Both the position numbers and the translations under genes were made by a program. The notes beneath the pieces are model-generated. The model was not told where the DNA came from. It ran no database searches and saw only the letters and a program-made list of their open reading frames with translations. A stretch of DNA of 64,000 nucleotides from Gottfriedia acidiceleris (lineage in GTDB: Bacteria; Bacillota; Bacilli; Bacillales; Bacillaceae_G): assembly GCF_023115465.1 (NCBI RefSeq), contig NZ_CP096034.1, forward strand, positions 2,728,001-2,792,000. The letters are read 5' to 3'. Positions 56,701-64,000 of this stretch are shown piece by piece. Position 1 is the stretch's first letter. The number at the start of each line of letters is the position of its first letter.

Positions 56701-57918
56701 AATGTTACCTCTGCTACAAACCCATCTGGTAACGTACCGTTAGTTGTTGACAGTAAAGGAAACTTTGAATACACAAGAATGATTCAAGCTGGAAGAGATT
56801 TTTCAACAATGACTCTACAATCTCAGGATATTGCTACGAACGGCGTTCAAAATCATCCTGATTTTACTTACACATTGATCAGAAAAGGCCTTCCATACAT
56901 GAAGTTAACGGCTGACAAAAGTAATGCAAAATATGGTGAAACAGTTAAAGTAACATTAAACGAACAAAATATTAAAAATTTCATGGGTGGCGAGTTTACT
57001 ATCGCTTATCCTTATCAACTATTTGATTTCCAAAGCGCTGAGTTAAATAATGAATATGTAAATGCTGCGAAGTCCATGGGACTTACAGCCAAACTAACAG
57101 CACAAGATCTTAAAACTGATACATCAAACAACTGGGTTAAATTAGTGACAAATTTAGATGGAACTACCCCTTCATCTGGAATCAATGCAAATATGCCTAT
57201 TGCCACACTTACTTTCAAAGTGAAGGATGCTCCAAGTGTCTATACAAAGTGGGTTCAACAATTTGGTTTTCAAACTGCAAAGGCAAATATTTTAGGACAA
57301 CCACAAACGACAATTACCAACAAGTTTGGTAGAGGATTAAATATTATTCCAACCTATTCAATTCTTGAAGGTGGATTCTTGCCAGACGGCTTTATCCCAA
57401 GCAATCAAATTTGGTTAGATCCTAAAAAAGACTATTCAAAAGTTGGAGCAGAAGTGTATGTCATTGGTGGCACAGATGGAAAACGTTATGATGCAACAAT
57501 CAATAGTGCTGCAAGATTCTCAGTAAAGAATCTGCCATTACTAGACCAATCCTATGAAATCGTTATTAAAATACCTGGCCACTTCGAAAGACATGTAAAA
57601 GTTGATGAAATGGTCGATACCTATGATGGAATGGCAGCTGGAAAATTAAAGTATTTTTACTACGCTACTATGCGAGCTGGAGATGTTAACCATGATAATG
57701 TCATCGATATACTTGATGCAGTCTACATTACTAACAAGCTTAATACAAATGACCGAGAAGCTGATATCAACTTTGATGGAGTCGTAAATGCGAAAGACCT
57801 TGATTACGTTAAGAAAAACTATTTAATGCAAAACCCTGACGCTCCTTCTGGACATATTCAGCCAGTAACAAAATATAAAGGGAAAACATTAGAAGATTTT
57901 ACTGCACCATTAGGTTAA
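53761..57918 (+). CDS. Second giant S8 subtilase with cohesin-like and dockerin domains
   Basis: A 1385-residue paralogue of the protein at 47678-51847 with the same plan: signal peptide (1-35), I9 propeptide (about 84-182), catalytic Asp228 (GVIDTGIDYTHP), His283 (AHGTHVSG), oxyanion Asn379 and Ser609 (DGTSMAAPHV), PA insert (about 445-545) and Fn3/Ig-like region. A clear cohesin-like domain (about 1045-1170) runs from GETVKVTLNEQNIKNFMGGE to ANMPIATLTFKVKD. An X-like module (about 1195-1290) and a dockerin (DVNHDNVIDILDAV, DINFDGVVNAKDLDYV; 1305-1358) end the protein. The codon use is more AT-rich than the paralogue, so the two copies are not a recent duplication. It is monocistronic and starts after GGGAGAGG. 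Confidence 0.93.
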   Translation: MGNSRNKKIMKVMSVGALSTSILATCFIPGQTSFAVTDSSTTIKDIDSYIKNISNADRERIHSMQETDYTGLMISPDVNLNEDTPLNVIVQFKQAPSEIDYKEKQSNGITATLDDSLKLVDESHKKFKDQLNGNSKLNNSADIKREYKYVFNGVSMTLPANQVKELLNLDSVKAVYEDKEVSVEPLVEQNGEPANNSSINLNNMEQIGAKKLHNEGITGKGVKVGVIDTGIDYTHPDLKDVYKGGYDFVNNDSDPMETSYDDWKKSGQPEFNQLSGEPYYTAHGTHVSGIIAGTGKNHSNFAVTGVAPQVELYGYKVLGPYGSGGDSNIIAGIDKAVEDKMDVINLSLGAGITNPLDPMSVAINNATLAGTVCVIAAGNGGTGGKYTIGSPASSALGITVGANSSPITIQTNNAVANSVNETFKLDNMRMMATDYSDINTLKGSTLPIVFVGKGNTYDFTGKNVKDKIVLMERGDLTLNVKIKNAKANGAKAVIMFNNIPGETYIPYYFGNNFDFIPTFSIPNDQGIKLINMLNKGAVNLTMNDFGTFESEGDKLADFSSRGPARRYYDIKPEITAPGVAVFSSIPAYYNGAAHKDDYEHAYARFDGTSMAAPHVAGSAALILQAHPDYTPQQVKLALMNTADELNGSYSVFEKGSGRIDTDEAVHTSIQIGVKDEVATMEDGQKVMISETSGDLSYGAIVTTDKDYKDKKSIEITNNSNKNKVFDVKVKFNKIPGYDQDAEKNGISLDMPSEVTAKVNGTSKIMPKLHVPATAELGLYEGTIYFTNKDDSNEVYQIPFGLNKMEQGIQDVFLTTKAFNTRRDLPFAINGGTGIAFSLKSRMETVDIVLKNADTGQELGIIDSFDDGFNEGKTFGLDAGFNGLYFPFTGNPDQPVHITKSLASPGRYEIEIIGTNEDGKVFKKSKQIIIDNTLPTLKTNVPGGVYEVDDTGLKISGNITDSSIDLWNKNGENIDQSNNKVNVTSATNPSGNVPLVVDSKGNFEYTRMIQAGRDFSTMTLQSQDIATNGVQNHPDFTYTLIRKGLPYMKLTADKSNAKYGETVKVTLNEQNIKNFMGGEFTIAYPYQLFDFQSAELNNEYVNAAKSMGLTAKLTAQDLKTDTSNNWVKLVTNLDGTTPSSGINANMPIATLTFKVKDAPSVYTKWVQQFGFQTAKANILGQPQTTITNKFGRGLNIIPTYSILEGGFLPDGFIPSNQIWLDPKKDYSKVGAEVYVIGGTDGKRYDATINSAARFSVKNLPLLDQSYEIVIKIPGHFERHVKVDEMVDTYDGMAAGKLKYFYYATMRAGDVNHDNVIDILDAVYITNKLNTNDREADINFDGVVNAKDLDYVKKNYLMQNPDAPSGHIQPVTKYKGKTLEDFTAPLG

Positions 57919-57945
57919 GATCAATTACAGTAAAACTACACACAT

Positions 57946-57980
57946 CAAAAACCACCAGCATTTTGACTGGTGGTTTTTTT
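57946..57980 (+). terminator. Terminator of subtilase 2
   Basis: ACCACCAG pairs with CTGGTGGT and T7 follows. Confidence 0.9.
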
Positions 57981-58309
57981 AATGGTAGATGTGATTTCAT
58001 AAATAGAAGCAATTATCTTTCAATTCAGCGAAAGTGAATGTTTAACGATTTTAAAATTTGTAAGATTTGACACTTAGCTCACTAAACAAAATTGAAATCA
58101 AACCTATCTTCTCTTCAAACCCATTACTTTTCTCTACTAAAATACTTAATTATTAAAAAACCATCTATAGAAAGGTGGCCTCAAATTCACTTCCCATTTT
58201 AACTAAACACCATAGACTTATTCTCAGAACCACATCATTTATGATAAAGAAAACTGGAAAAAGATTGACAAGGAAGAGGATAATAAATATCTTTTTCGAA
58301 ATTCATTTG
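57981..58309. other. Intergenic region, nothing recognised
   Basis: About 330 AT-rich bases between convergent genes; no gene is seen. Confidence 0.35.
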
Positions 58310-58978
58310 CTATGGTAAGTGATATGATTTAATATGATTCAACCTCAATAAAGTGACCTCTCCACTTGCTACAATTAATTCAATGACACCATCTTCTACA
58401 CTCTTGAGTATTCCAATTTTCATTGGATCAAGCCCCCCATCAAATACGACAAATTTTCCTTCTTCTTTTTTTAATTGTGTATCAAACAAGCGTGAAAATG
58501 ACAAATTTGCATTTTCAGGTAATAGATTGATTTTAGAGTTATAGGGGTTGGCATTATGGCTATATGGTGTTAACCATTTTAAATGTGATAAAGGGATATA
58601 CAACATTTTAAATACTGGTGAATAAAACACGATATAGTCACTTAATACGTTTATAATATTTCCATGAAATGTGATATTACCTGTAACATATATCTCTGCA
58701 AAGATCCCTTTTGCATTTGATAATATTTTACGATAAGAGATTGTTCCAATATCTTCTGCTATTGACGGTCCAGTCGGTTTATCTATTTTGTCTTTATAAT
58801 TGCTGCTTAGACTAACCCTGTGAACGTGAAGCCATGGAATATAATAGTATTTTTTTCCGTTGTACAATACTAGGACGTCTCTACCATAATCTGTTAGTAT
58901 TCCTTCAAAATAATTACCACCTGATAATTGTACATAAATTTTTTCTCCAACTAATGATTGTACCTCACTCACTTGCAT
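58310..58978 (-). CDS. Triple-repeat DUF2642-like protein A
   Basis: A 222-residue soluble protein made of three similar beta-barrel-like units: 5-52 (GEKIYVQLSGGNYFEGILTD then YYYIPWLHVHRV), 88-140 (AEIYVTGNITFHGNIINVLS then LYIPLSHLKWL) and 170-220 (GKFVVFDGG then VTLLRLNHIKSYHLP). Each unit ends in a (Y/L)IPLxHIK-like strand as in DUF2642 spore-coat-type proteins of Bacillus. A GTG six bases downstream of the ATG has better spacing to GAGGAG and may be the true start. A paralogue lies at 60767-61432, across an ArsB-like gene. Function is unknown. Confidence 0.65.
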   Translation of the reverse strand: MQVSEVQSLVGEKIYVQLSGGNYFEGILTDYGRDVLVLYNGKKYYYIPWLHVHRVSLSSNYKDKIDKPTGPSIAEDIGTISYRKILSNAKGIFAEIYVTGNITFHGNIINVLSDYIVFYSPVFKMLYIPLSHLKWLTPYSHNANPYNSKINLLPENANLSFSRLFDTQLKKEEGKFVVFDGGLDPMKIGILKSVEDGVIELIVASGEVTLLRLNHIKSYHLP

Positions 58979-59008
58979 CTCCTCTTTCTATTAGATTGTC
59001 ATTGTTTA

Positions 59009-60364
59009 TTAGGCGAAAACTAATTGCACCCAATAGTATAGTAGAAACAACGTTACGATTGTTGTTAATGGTATGACAATTAATGATACATTTAGATAAT
59101 CCTTCCATTTCACCTTAATTTTATTTTGCTTTAATATGTGCATCCAAATTAGGGATGCTAAAGTACCAACTGGAAGTAATAACGATCCAATATCACTACC
59201 GATAATATTAGCTAAATAAATTGTCTTTAATGTAATTGGATCAAGCCCCATTTCTGTTAATGTAATAGTTCCAACCATTAAAGCTGGATGATTATTAAAC
59301 AGATTAGATAGGATTGAAACTAAACCTCCCATGATAAAGCTTGCTTGAAATAAGCCTTGATTTACGATTGGCTCACAGAATTTTACTAAAGCTGCCGTTA
59401 AACCAGCATTATGGAGACCATAAATTATCACATACATCGAAAAAGCAAAGACTAAAATATGCCAAGGTGTCTTTTTTAAGATATCAACAGGGCTTGTCCG
59501 TAAGTGATACCATCTCCAAAGTAATAAGACGAGTGAACCTAAAACTGCTACATATTGAATCGGTATTCCTAGAAATGACGCGACGAATAATAAGCAGCGC
59601 ATTAGGAAAACAAATCCTAATACCTTTAACATAAATTTAGTTCTTTTTTGTTTTGTTTCTACTGACATTTTGCCTTTTAAAGGATGAAAATTTTTCATAA
59701 AAAATGACTCTTCTATGTCATCGGTTGACACCGGCAATTGTTTTGGTAATTTGTTCCTTAATACCATATACATTAGCCATGACATAAATAACAATCCTGT
59801 ACTTGCAGGGACAAACATCATAGCTGTATGCATATAAAGTGTCATATGAACAATTTTTAATGCGATTAAGTTTACGATATTACTTACACCGATTGGTGCA
59901 CTTGAAGCTGTGGCAATTAATGCTCCGCTAAGAAGATATGGAATTTGTTGATGTGGTTTTAAACGTAAATTTTTTAATAGGAGAATTAAAATCGGCGTTG
60001 TAATTAAAATACTACCATCATTATTAAAAAGTAATGTCATTAAAAAGCATAAAAGCTGGATATACCAGTATAATCTGCGCCCTGACCCTTTAGCTAATCT
60101 AGCAAGTCTAGCAGCAGACCAATGGAAAAATCCAAAACTTTCTAAAATAATCGCCATGACAATCGTTGCGATAATTGTAATAGAAGCTTCACCAATTTTG
60201 TGTACAATATCGATCAAATTACTTTTTGTTACAATCCCAGTCACTAAAATGATTACTGCTCCAATTGCAGCAGGCCATGCTTCATTTATACCTTTTGGTC
60301 TCCAAAAAATGACCGCCATCGTTAATAGAAATACAGAAGCACTCATTAGAATTTCGAAATTCAT
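59009..60364 (-). CDS. ArsB/SLC13-like membrane transporter
   Basis: A 451-residue polytopic protein with about eleven helices. FWRPKGINEAWPAAIGA at the start, LLFNNDGSILITTPI and NLFNNHPALMVGTITL (the two Asn-rich half-site loops) and NIIGSDIGSLLLPVGTLASL match arsenical pump ArsB-type permeases. AGAAGGTGAG sets ATG 60364. No arsR or arsC is adjacent, so arsenite efflux is not certain; a dicarboxylate or other anion is possible. Just 30 bp separate it from the DUF2642-like gene downstream, so the two are probably cotranscribed. Confidence 0.78.
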   Translation of the reverse strand: MNFEILMSASVFLLTMAVIFWRPKGINEAWPAAIGAVIILVTGIVTKSNLIDIVHKIGEASITIIATIVMAIILESFGFFHWSAARLARLAKGSGRRLYWYIQLLCFLMTLLFNNDGSILITTPILILLLKNLRLKPHQQIPYLLSGALIATASSAPIGVSNIVNLIALKIVHMTLYMHTAMMFVPASTGLLFMSWLMYMVLRNKLPKQLPVSTDDIEESFFMKNFHPLKGKMSVETKQKRTKFMLKVLGFVFLMRCLLFVASFLGIPIQYVAVLGSLVLLLWRWYHLRTSPVDILKKTPWHILVFAFSMYVIIYGLHNAGLTAALVKFCEPIVNQGLFQASFIMGGLVSILSNLFNNHPALMVGTITLTEMGLDPITLKTIYLANIIGSDIGSLLLPVGTLASLIWMHILKQNKIKVKWKDYLNVSLIVIPLTTIVTLFLLYYWVQLVFA

Positions 60365-60702
60365 AAAACTCACCTTCTTATAAAATATTTTCCAATGAAA
60401 CTTGTCCATTTGTTATATTGTTATTCAAATATAACAATGATGTTTTAGATGATTTCATTATTTTATAGAAGATGGTTGTTTTACCTATATAATGCAAATG
60501 CCCCTTAAAGATAAATAACTAAGGTAACAATTGCCCATCAATCCTTATTTAAAAATCACAATAAATATCACATTAAATGGGTATTTAACTTACATTTGAA
60601 ATGATCTACTCCGATTTATATTTTTTCTAATTATATAAACTAGAAATTATCTTTTATTCTGATTCATTATATTAAAATATTTTTTACTATAAGAAACCGA
60701 TT
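60365..60702. other. Intergenic region upstream of the ArsB-like gene
   Basis: No gene is recognised. It should contain the promoter of the ArsB-like gene, but no clear elements could be assigned. Confidence 0.35.
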
Positions 60703-60735
60703 AAAAAGGGAAGCTCTAAAATAAGAGCTTCCCTA
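60703..60735 (-). terminator. Terminator of DUF2642-like gene B
   Basis: AGGGAAGCTCT pairs with AGAGCTTCCCT; the minus strand ends TTTTTAA. Confidence 0.88.
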
Positions 60736-60766
60736 TCAGTTAGTGTTTCATAAAAAACCAATTCAT

Positions 60767-61432
60767 TTAAGGCAAATGAACAGACTTAATATGGTTAAGT
60801 CTTAAATAAACTACCTCCCCACTTGCGACCGATAATTCAATTACACTATTTTCAATCGTATTCAGCAAACCAATTTTCATCGGATCATTTCCACCATCAA
60901 AAATAACTAGTTTTCCTTCTTCTTTTTTTAATTGGGATTCAAAAGAGCGCACAGGGGAGATTTTCGATGGATTTATTGGAAAGTTTGCATTATCAATTGA
61001 GTAAGGTGTTACATTTTGATGATATGGTGAGAGCCACTTTAGATGAGATAATGAGATATACATCATTTTAAATACTGGTGAATAAAAAACGATATAGTCA
61101 CTTAAAACACTTGTTATATAGCCATGAAAGGTCAAATTACCCGTAACATATATTTCCGAGAAAATCCCTCTCGCATTTGTTAATACTTTTCTGTAGGAAA
61201 TTGTTTCTATTTCATTTGCAATTGAAGGCTCGTTAGGAGTATCTATCTTATCTTTAATATGCTGACATAAATGTACTCGATGAACATGAATCCAAGGGAT
61301 ATAATAATATTTTTGACCATTATATAATACAAGTATGTCTTGTCCTGCATCAGTTAAAATACCTTCAAAAGCAATATCTCCAGATAGAAGTACAAATACT
61401 TGTCGATTTAGTAATGAATCTATATAACTCAA
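60767..61432 (-). CDS. Triple-repeat DUF2642-like protein B
   Basis: A 221-residue paralogue of the protein at 58310-58978, well over half identical by eye and with the same three-unit plan: YYYIPWIHVHRV, MYISLSHLKWLSPY and the ending VYLRLNHIKSVHLP. It starts with TTG after GGGGGAG. It has its own terminator and lies 400 bp upstream of the ArsB-like gene. The two copies around a transporter suggest duplication and perhaps a linked role, but no function is known. Confidence 0.65.
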   Translation of the reverse strand: MSYIDSLLNRQVFVLLSGDIAFEGILTDAGQDILVLYNGQKYYYIPWIHVHRVHLCQHIKDKIDTPNEPSIANEIETISYRKVLTNARGIFSEIYVTGNLTFHGYITSVLSDYIVFYSPVFKMMYISLSHLKWLSPYHQNVTPYSIDNANFPINPSKISPVRSFESQLKKEEGKLVIFDGGNDPMKIGLLNTIENSVIELSVASGEVVYLRLNHIKSVHLP

Positions 61433-61790
61433 CTTTTCTCCCCCCTTTTATAATTTAAAATAAAAACATTGTCTTTTAAAAAAACAAATATGTTCTTTCT
61501 ATTAATCGTACAGTTATTTATTTCTACAATTTTACTATTATTCTTTTATTAGTTAATATATGCAGCTAAAAAATGTCTATTGTTACATTAAACATGTGAA
61601 AAATTTATCTAGATACCAAGGTATGTATTAGTTGAAGAAAGAGTTAAGATAGAGACCATAATTTTTTTCATCAGATGCTAAGGCATGTCTTCCCTTATTA
61701 TGGAGACTAAAGATTTAGAAAAGGTATATAAAAAATGGAAATTCGCAATAAATATAGGCGTTAGAGCAAAAAATTGACCTTAAAACCATT
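61433..61790. other. Intergenic region, nothing recognised
   Basis: About 360 AT-rich bases between DUF2642-like gene B and the next terminator; no gene is found. Confidence 0.35.
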
Positions 61791-61838
61791 AAAAAAAGTA
61801 ACCCTTTGTACCAGCTGGAACAAAGGATTACTTTTTGT
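61791..61838 (-). terminator. Terminator of the flavoprotein gene
   Basis: AAAAAGTAACCCTTTGT pairs with ACAAAGGATTACTTTTT with one mismatch; the minus strand continues with T7. Confidence 0.88.
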
Positions 61839-61872
61839 TATAAAATACCTATCTAATGAATACCTTTAAATC

Positions 61873-63039
61873 TTAATACACATCACGTTGATAACGCCCT
61901 TGCTTCTGCATATCTTTAAGATGCGCTTCAGCTGCATCGCGTTCCATCGCACCTTCTTTTTCAAGAATCGTAATAAGCGCTTCGTTGACGTCTTTCGCCA
62001 TATATTCTTTATCTCCACAAACGTAGAAATAAGCTCCTTTTTCGATCCATTCAAACAATTCTTTGCTGTTTTCAAGCATTTTATGCTGTACATAAACTTT
62101 TTGATCTGTATCACGGGAGAATGCAGTATCAATTTTTGTCAATACTCCATCTTGTTGATATTTTTCTAACTCGCTTCTATAAAGGAAATCTGACGCTTCA
62201 TGCTGGTCTCCAAAAAATAACCATGAACGGCCAGTGACTTTATTGACTGCTCTTTCCTGGATAAACGAACGGAATGGTGCAATCCCCGTTCCAGGTCCAA
62301 CCATAATAATATCTTTGTCCCCAGACTCTGGCAAATAGAAGTGTTTATTTGCTTGAACATAGACTGGAAGAGTATCTCCTTCTTTAATACGTTCTGAACA
62401 TAAAACAGAACAAACACCTTTTCGCTCGCGTCCGTGTGCAGTGTAGCGTACTGCACCAATTGTTAGATGAACTTCATCTGGATTTGCAGCAATACTACTT
62501 GCGATTGAATAAAGTCGTGGAGTCATTTTTCTTAATAATGAAACGATCTCTTGAGCAGATGCACTCCATGGACCAAAATCACGTAACATATCAAGTAAAT
62601 CTCGCCCATTGCAATATTCCTTTAGTTGAGTTGCATTTTCAACCAACACAAGGTTTTTCAACTCTTCGTTTTCTGTAAATACAGCAGCTTGTTGTAATAT
62701 TTTCTTCGTTAACAGTGTAATTTCAAAATAGGATGTAAGCGCTTCTTTTAAAGATAGTGTTTCACCTTGCTTACCAACAGTTACAACTGCTTCTTCATCC
62801 CATTTCATTTCATTTATAAGAGCAGCAACTAGCTCAGGATCATTTGAAGGAATCACACCAAGTGCAGCACCTGGAACATAAGTAAATCCTGACCCTTTCA
62901 ATGATAATTCAATATGCCTTGTTTCCTTGTTTGAGTCAGTTCCATTTAAATTAATATTTTTTAGAACCTTCGCTGGAAATGGATTGGTTCTTGAATATGG
63001 GAGTTTCTCATTTGTAGTATCATTTAATGTAGATTTCAT
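61873..63039 (-). CDS. Sulfite reductase-type FAD/NADPH flavoprotein without flavodoxin domain
   Basis: A 388-residue protein equal to the C-terminal two thirds of CysJ. An FAD-binding domain (about 20-225) has RLYSIASS for FAD and GVCSVLCS for the isoalloxazine ring. The NADPH domain (about 240-388) has MVGPGTGIAPFRSF, LFFGDQHEASDFLY and the ending DMQKQGRYQRDVY. The flavodoxin (FMN) domain of full CysJ is absent and no flavodoxin or CysI is adjacent. GGAGGTTACGAGTA sets ATG 63039. It could pass electrons through a separate flavodoxin, or serve another reductase. Confidence 0.88.
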   Translation of the reverse strand: MKSTLNDTTNEKLPYSRTNPFPAKVLKNINLNGTDSNKETRHIELSLKGSGFTYVPGAALGVIPSNDPELVAALINEMKWDEEAVVTVGKQGETLSLKEALTSYFEITLLTKKILQQAAVFTENEELKNLVLVENATQLKEYCNGRDLLDMLRDFGPWSASAQEIVSLLRKMTPRLYSIASSIAANPDEVHLTIGAVRYTAHGRERKGVCSVLCSERIKEGDTLPVYVQANKHFYLPESGDKDIIMVGPGTGIAPFRSFIQERAVNKVTGRSWLFFGDQHEASDFLYRSELEKYQQDGVLTKIDTAFSRDTDQKVYVQHKMLENSKELFEWIEKGAYFYVCGDKEYMAKDVNEALITILEKEGAMERDAAEAHLKDMQKQGRYQRDVY

Positions 63040-63299
63040 TACTCGTAACCTCCAAGAATTGTGTATATAACTAAGATAACATAGAAGTGGGAAATAATGT
63101 ATTAACATCTACGACTTTTTTACCTTTTTTTGTGTTTTTCTTTAGCCACGTGTCCCGAAATCTTACGGATTCTCCTCTTGTCCACTATTTATACAGTGAA
63201 TTTTTAGATTATATACTGAAAACTGTAGAGGATAAATAAAATATTAGTAGTATCTATTATATTAAATAGCAGTTACTAATCATTGGGAGGAAAAAACTC

Positions 63300-64000
63300 A
63301 TGAAGAGTTTTACGAAGCAAGAAAATAGTTGGATTTTCTACGATTGGGCCAATTCAGCTTATTCCATTATTATTAGCACTGCGGTATTCCCTCTTTTTTA
63401 TAAAGCTTCTGCTTCAAAAGCAGGAATAAGCGCTTCTGATTCTACTGCTTATTTAGGTTATACGATCGCAATTTCTACATTCATATTAGCTATGTTAGGT
63501 CCAATTCTTGGAACAATTGCCGACTATAAAGGATTTAAAAAGAGGCTCTTTACTTTCTTTTTTTCTCTCGGTGTTTCTTTTACTGCATTACTTACTATTA
63601 TTCCTAATGATAATTGGCTGTTATTATTGATTTGTTATACGCTTACAGCTATTGGCTTTGCTGGTGCGAATGTATTTTATGACGCTTTTTTGGTAGATGT
63701 AACGTCAAAAGAACGTATGAATAAGGTATCCGCTCGGGGGTATAGTCTAGGATATATAGGTAGCACAATCCCTTTTATCATTAGTATAGCTTTAATCGTA
63801 TTAGCTCAAAAGGAGATACTTTCTATTTCAACAACTCTCGCAAGTCAAATTGCCTTTCTCATAACTGCTGTTTGGTGGGGTATTTTTACAATTCCTTTGT
63901 TACGAAACGTTCGTCAAAATTATTATATTGAACCTGAACAAAATCCTGTATTAAATAGCTTTAAGAGGCTAGGAAAAACCTTTAAAAATATCCGACAATA
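63300..64000 (+). CDS. MFS transporter, Atg22/UMF1-like (partial)
   Basis: The first 233 residues of a membrane transporter running off the window end. TKQENSWIFYDWANSAYSII is the hallmark N terminus of the Atg22-like UMF1 branch of the major facilitator superfamily. LGPILGTIADYKGFKKR is the MFS loop after helix 2, and VSARGYSLGYIGS lies before helix 5. GGGAGGAA precedes the ATG. The substrate is unknown; amino-acid efflux is proposed for eukaryotic relatives. Confidence 0.9.
   Translation, partial: MKSFTKQENSWIFYDWANSAYSIIISTAVFPLFYKASASKAGISASDSTAYLGYTIAISTFILAMLGPILGTIADYKGFKKRLFTFFFSLGVSFTALLTIIPNDNWLLLLICYTLTAIGFAGANVFYDAFLVDVTSKERMNKVSARGYSLGYIGSTIPFIISIALIVLAQKEILSISTTLASQIAFLITAVWWGIFTIPLLRNVRQNYYIEPEQNPVLNSFKRLGKTFKNIRQ

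Noticed and set aside
59009-60364. Complete ars operon
   Set aside because: No arsR, arsC or arsA is adjacent; only the permease is present, so an arsenic-resistance operon is not claimed.

Overview
This window comes from an AT-rich, endospore-forming member of the Bacillaceae. The backbone matches the lexA to citB segment known from Bacillus subtilis: lexA, yneB, ynzC, tkt, sirA, yneF, ccdA, ccdC, yneK, sspP, sspO, citB and yneN occur in that relative order. sspO, sspP, a YfhD-like gene, a GerAB permease and a Spo0A box before sirA mark a spore former. The species cannot be read from the sequence; a Gottfriedia- or Bacillus-like lineage is a guess.

Layout. (1) 1-4000: an FbpB-like small protein, the thiol-disulfide oxidoreductase YneN and aconitase, which has a well-preserved CcpC operator and promoter. 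(2) 4000-11470: an accessory island between citB and sspO, two genes that are neighbours in B. subtilis. It holds an SLC13-like permease, an orphan GerAB, a leaderless M15 endolysin-like enzyme, a WGxxGxxG surface peptide, a frameshifted acyltransferase, and remnants of RHS, replication-relaxation and integrase genes. (3) 11470-18190: sspO, sspP, yfhD, a DsbA-like protein, membrane proteins, yneK, ccdC and ccdA. With YneN these form an extracytoplasmic thiol-redox cluster. ccdB, expected between ccdA and ccdC, is missing. (4) 18190-28070: inserted secreted proteases (S53 sedolisin and M6 immune inhibitor A) and a YheI/YheH-type ABC exporter pair. (5) 28070-33100: yneF, sirA, tkt, ynzC, yneB and lexA. 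yneA is absent, and an unexplained structured block lies between ynzC and yneB. (6) 33200-45900: mixed housekeeping and cell-wall genes, a frataxin-like Fra, a GNAT gene with a nonsense codon, an M48 protease, and two phosphatases, the second with a four-repeat Pho-box-like array.

(7) 46400-58000 is the most striking region. A very large subtilase, sipW and a TasA/camelysin gene form one operon. A paralogous subtilase faces away about 1.9 kb further on. Both subtilases end in a cohesin-like domain, an X-module-like domain and a type I dockerin, and both carry the same C5 motifs upstream. This suggests a protease system that self-associates on the surface or is built into the matrix. The gap between them holds an IS1182-type transposase remnant and a decayed spoVR gene. 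(8) 58300-64000: two triple-repeat DUF2642-like proteins on either side of an ArsB-like permease, a sulfite-reductase-type flavoprotein without a flavodoxin domain, and the start of an Atg22-like MFS transporter.

All calls are made by eye from translation and motif recognition. No database search was run.
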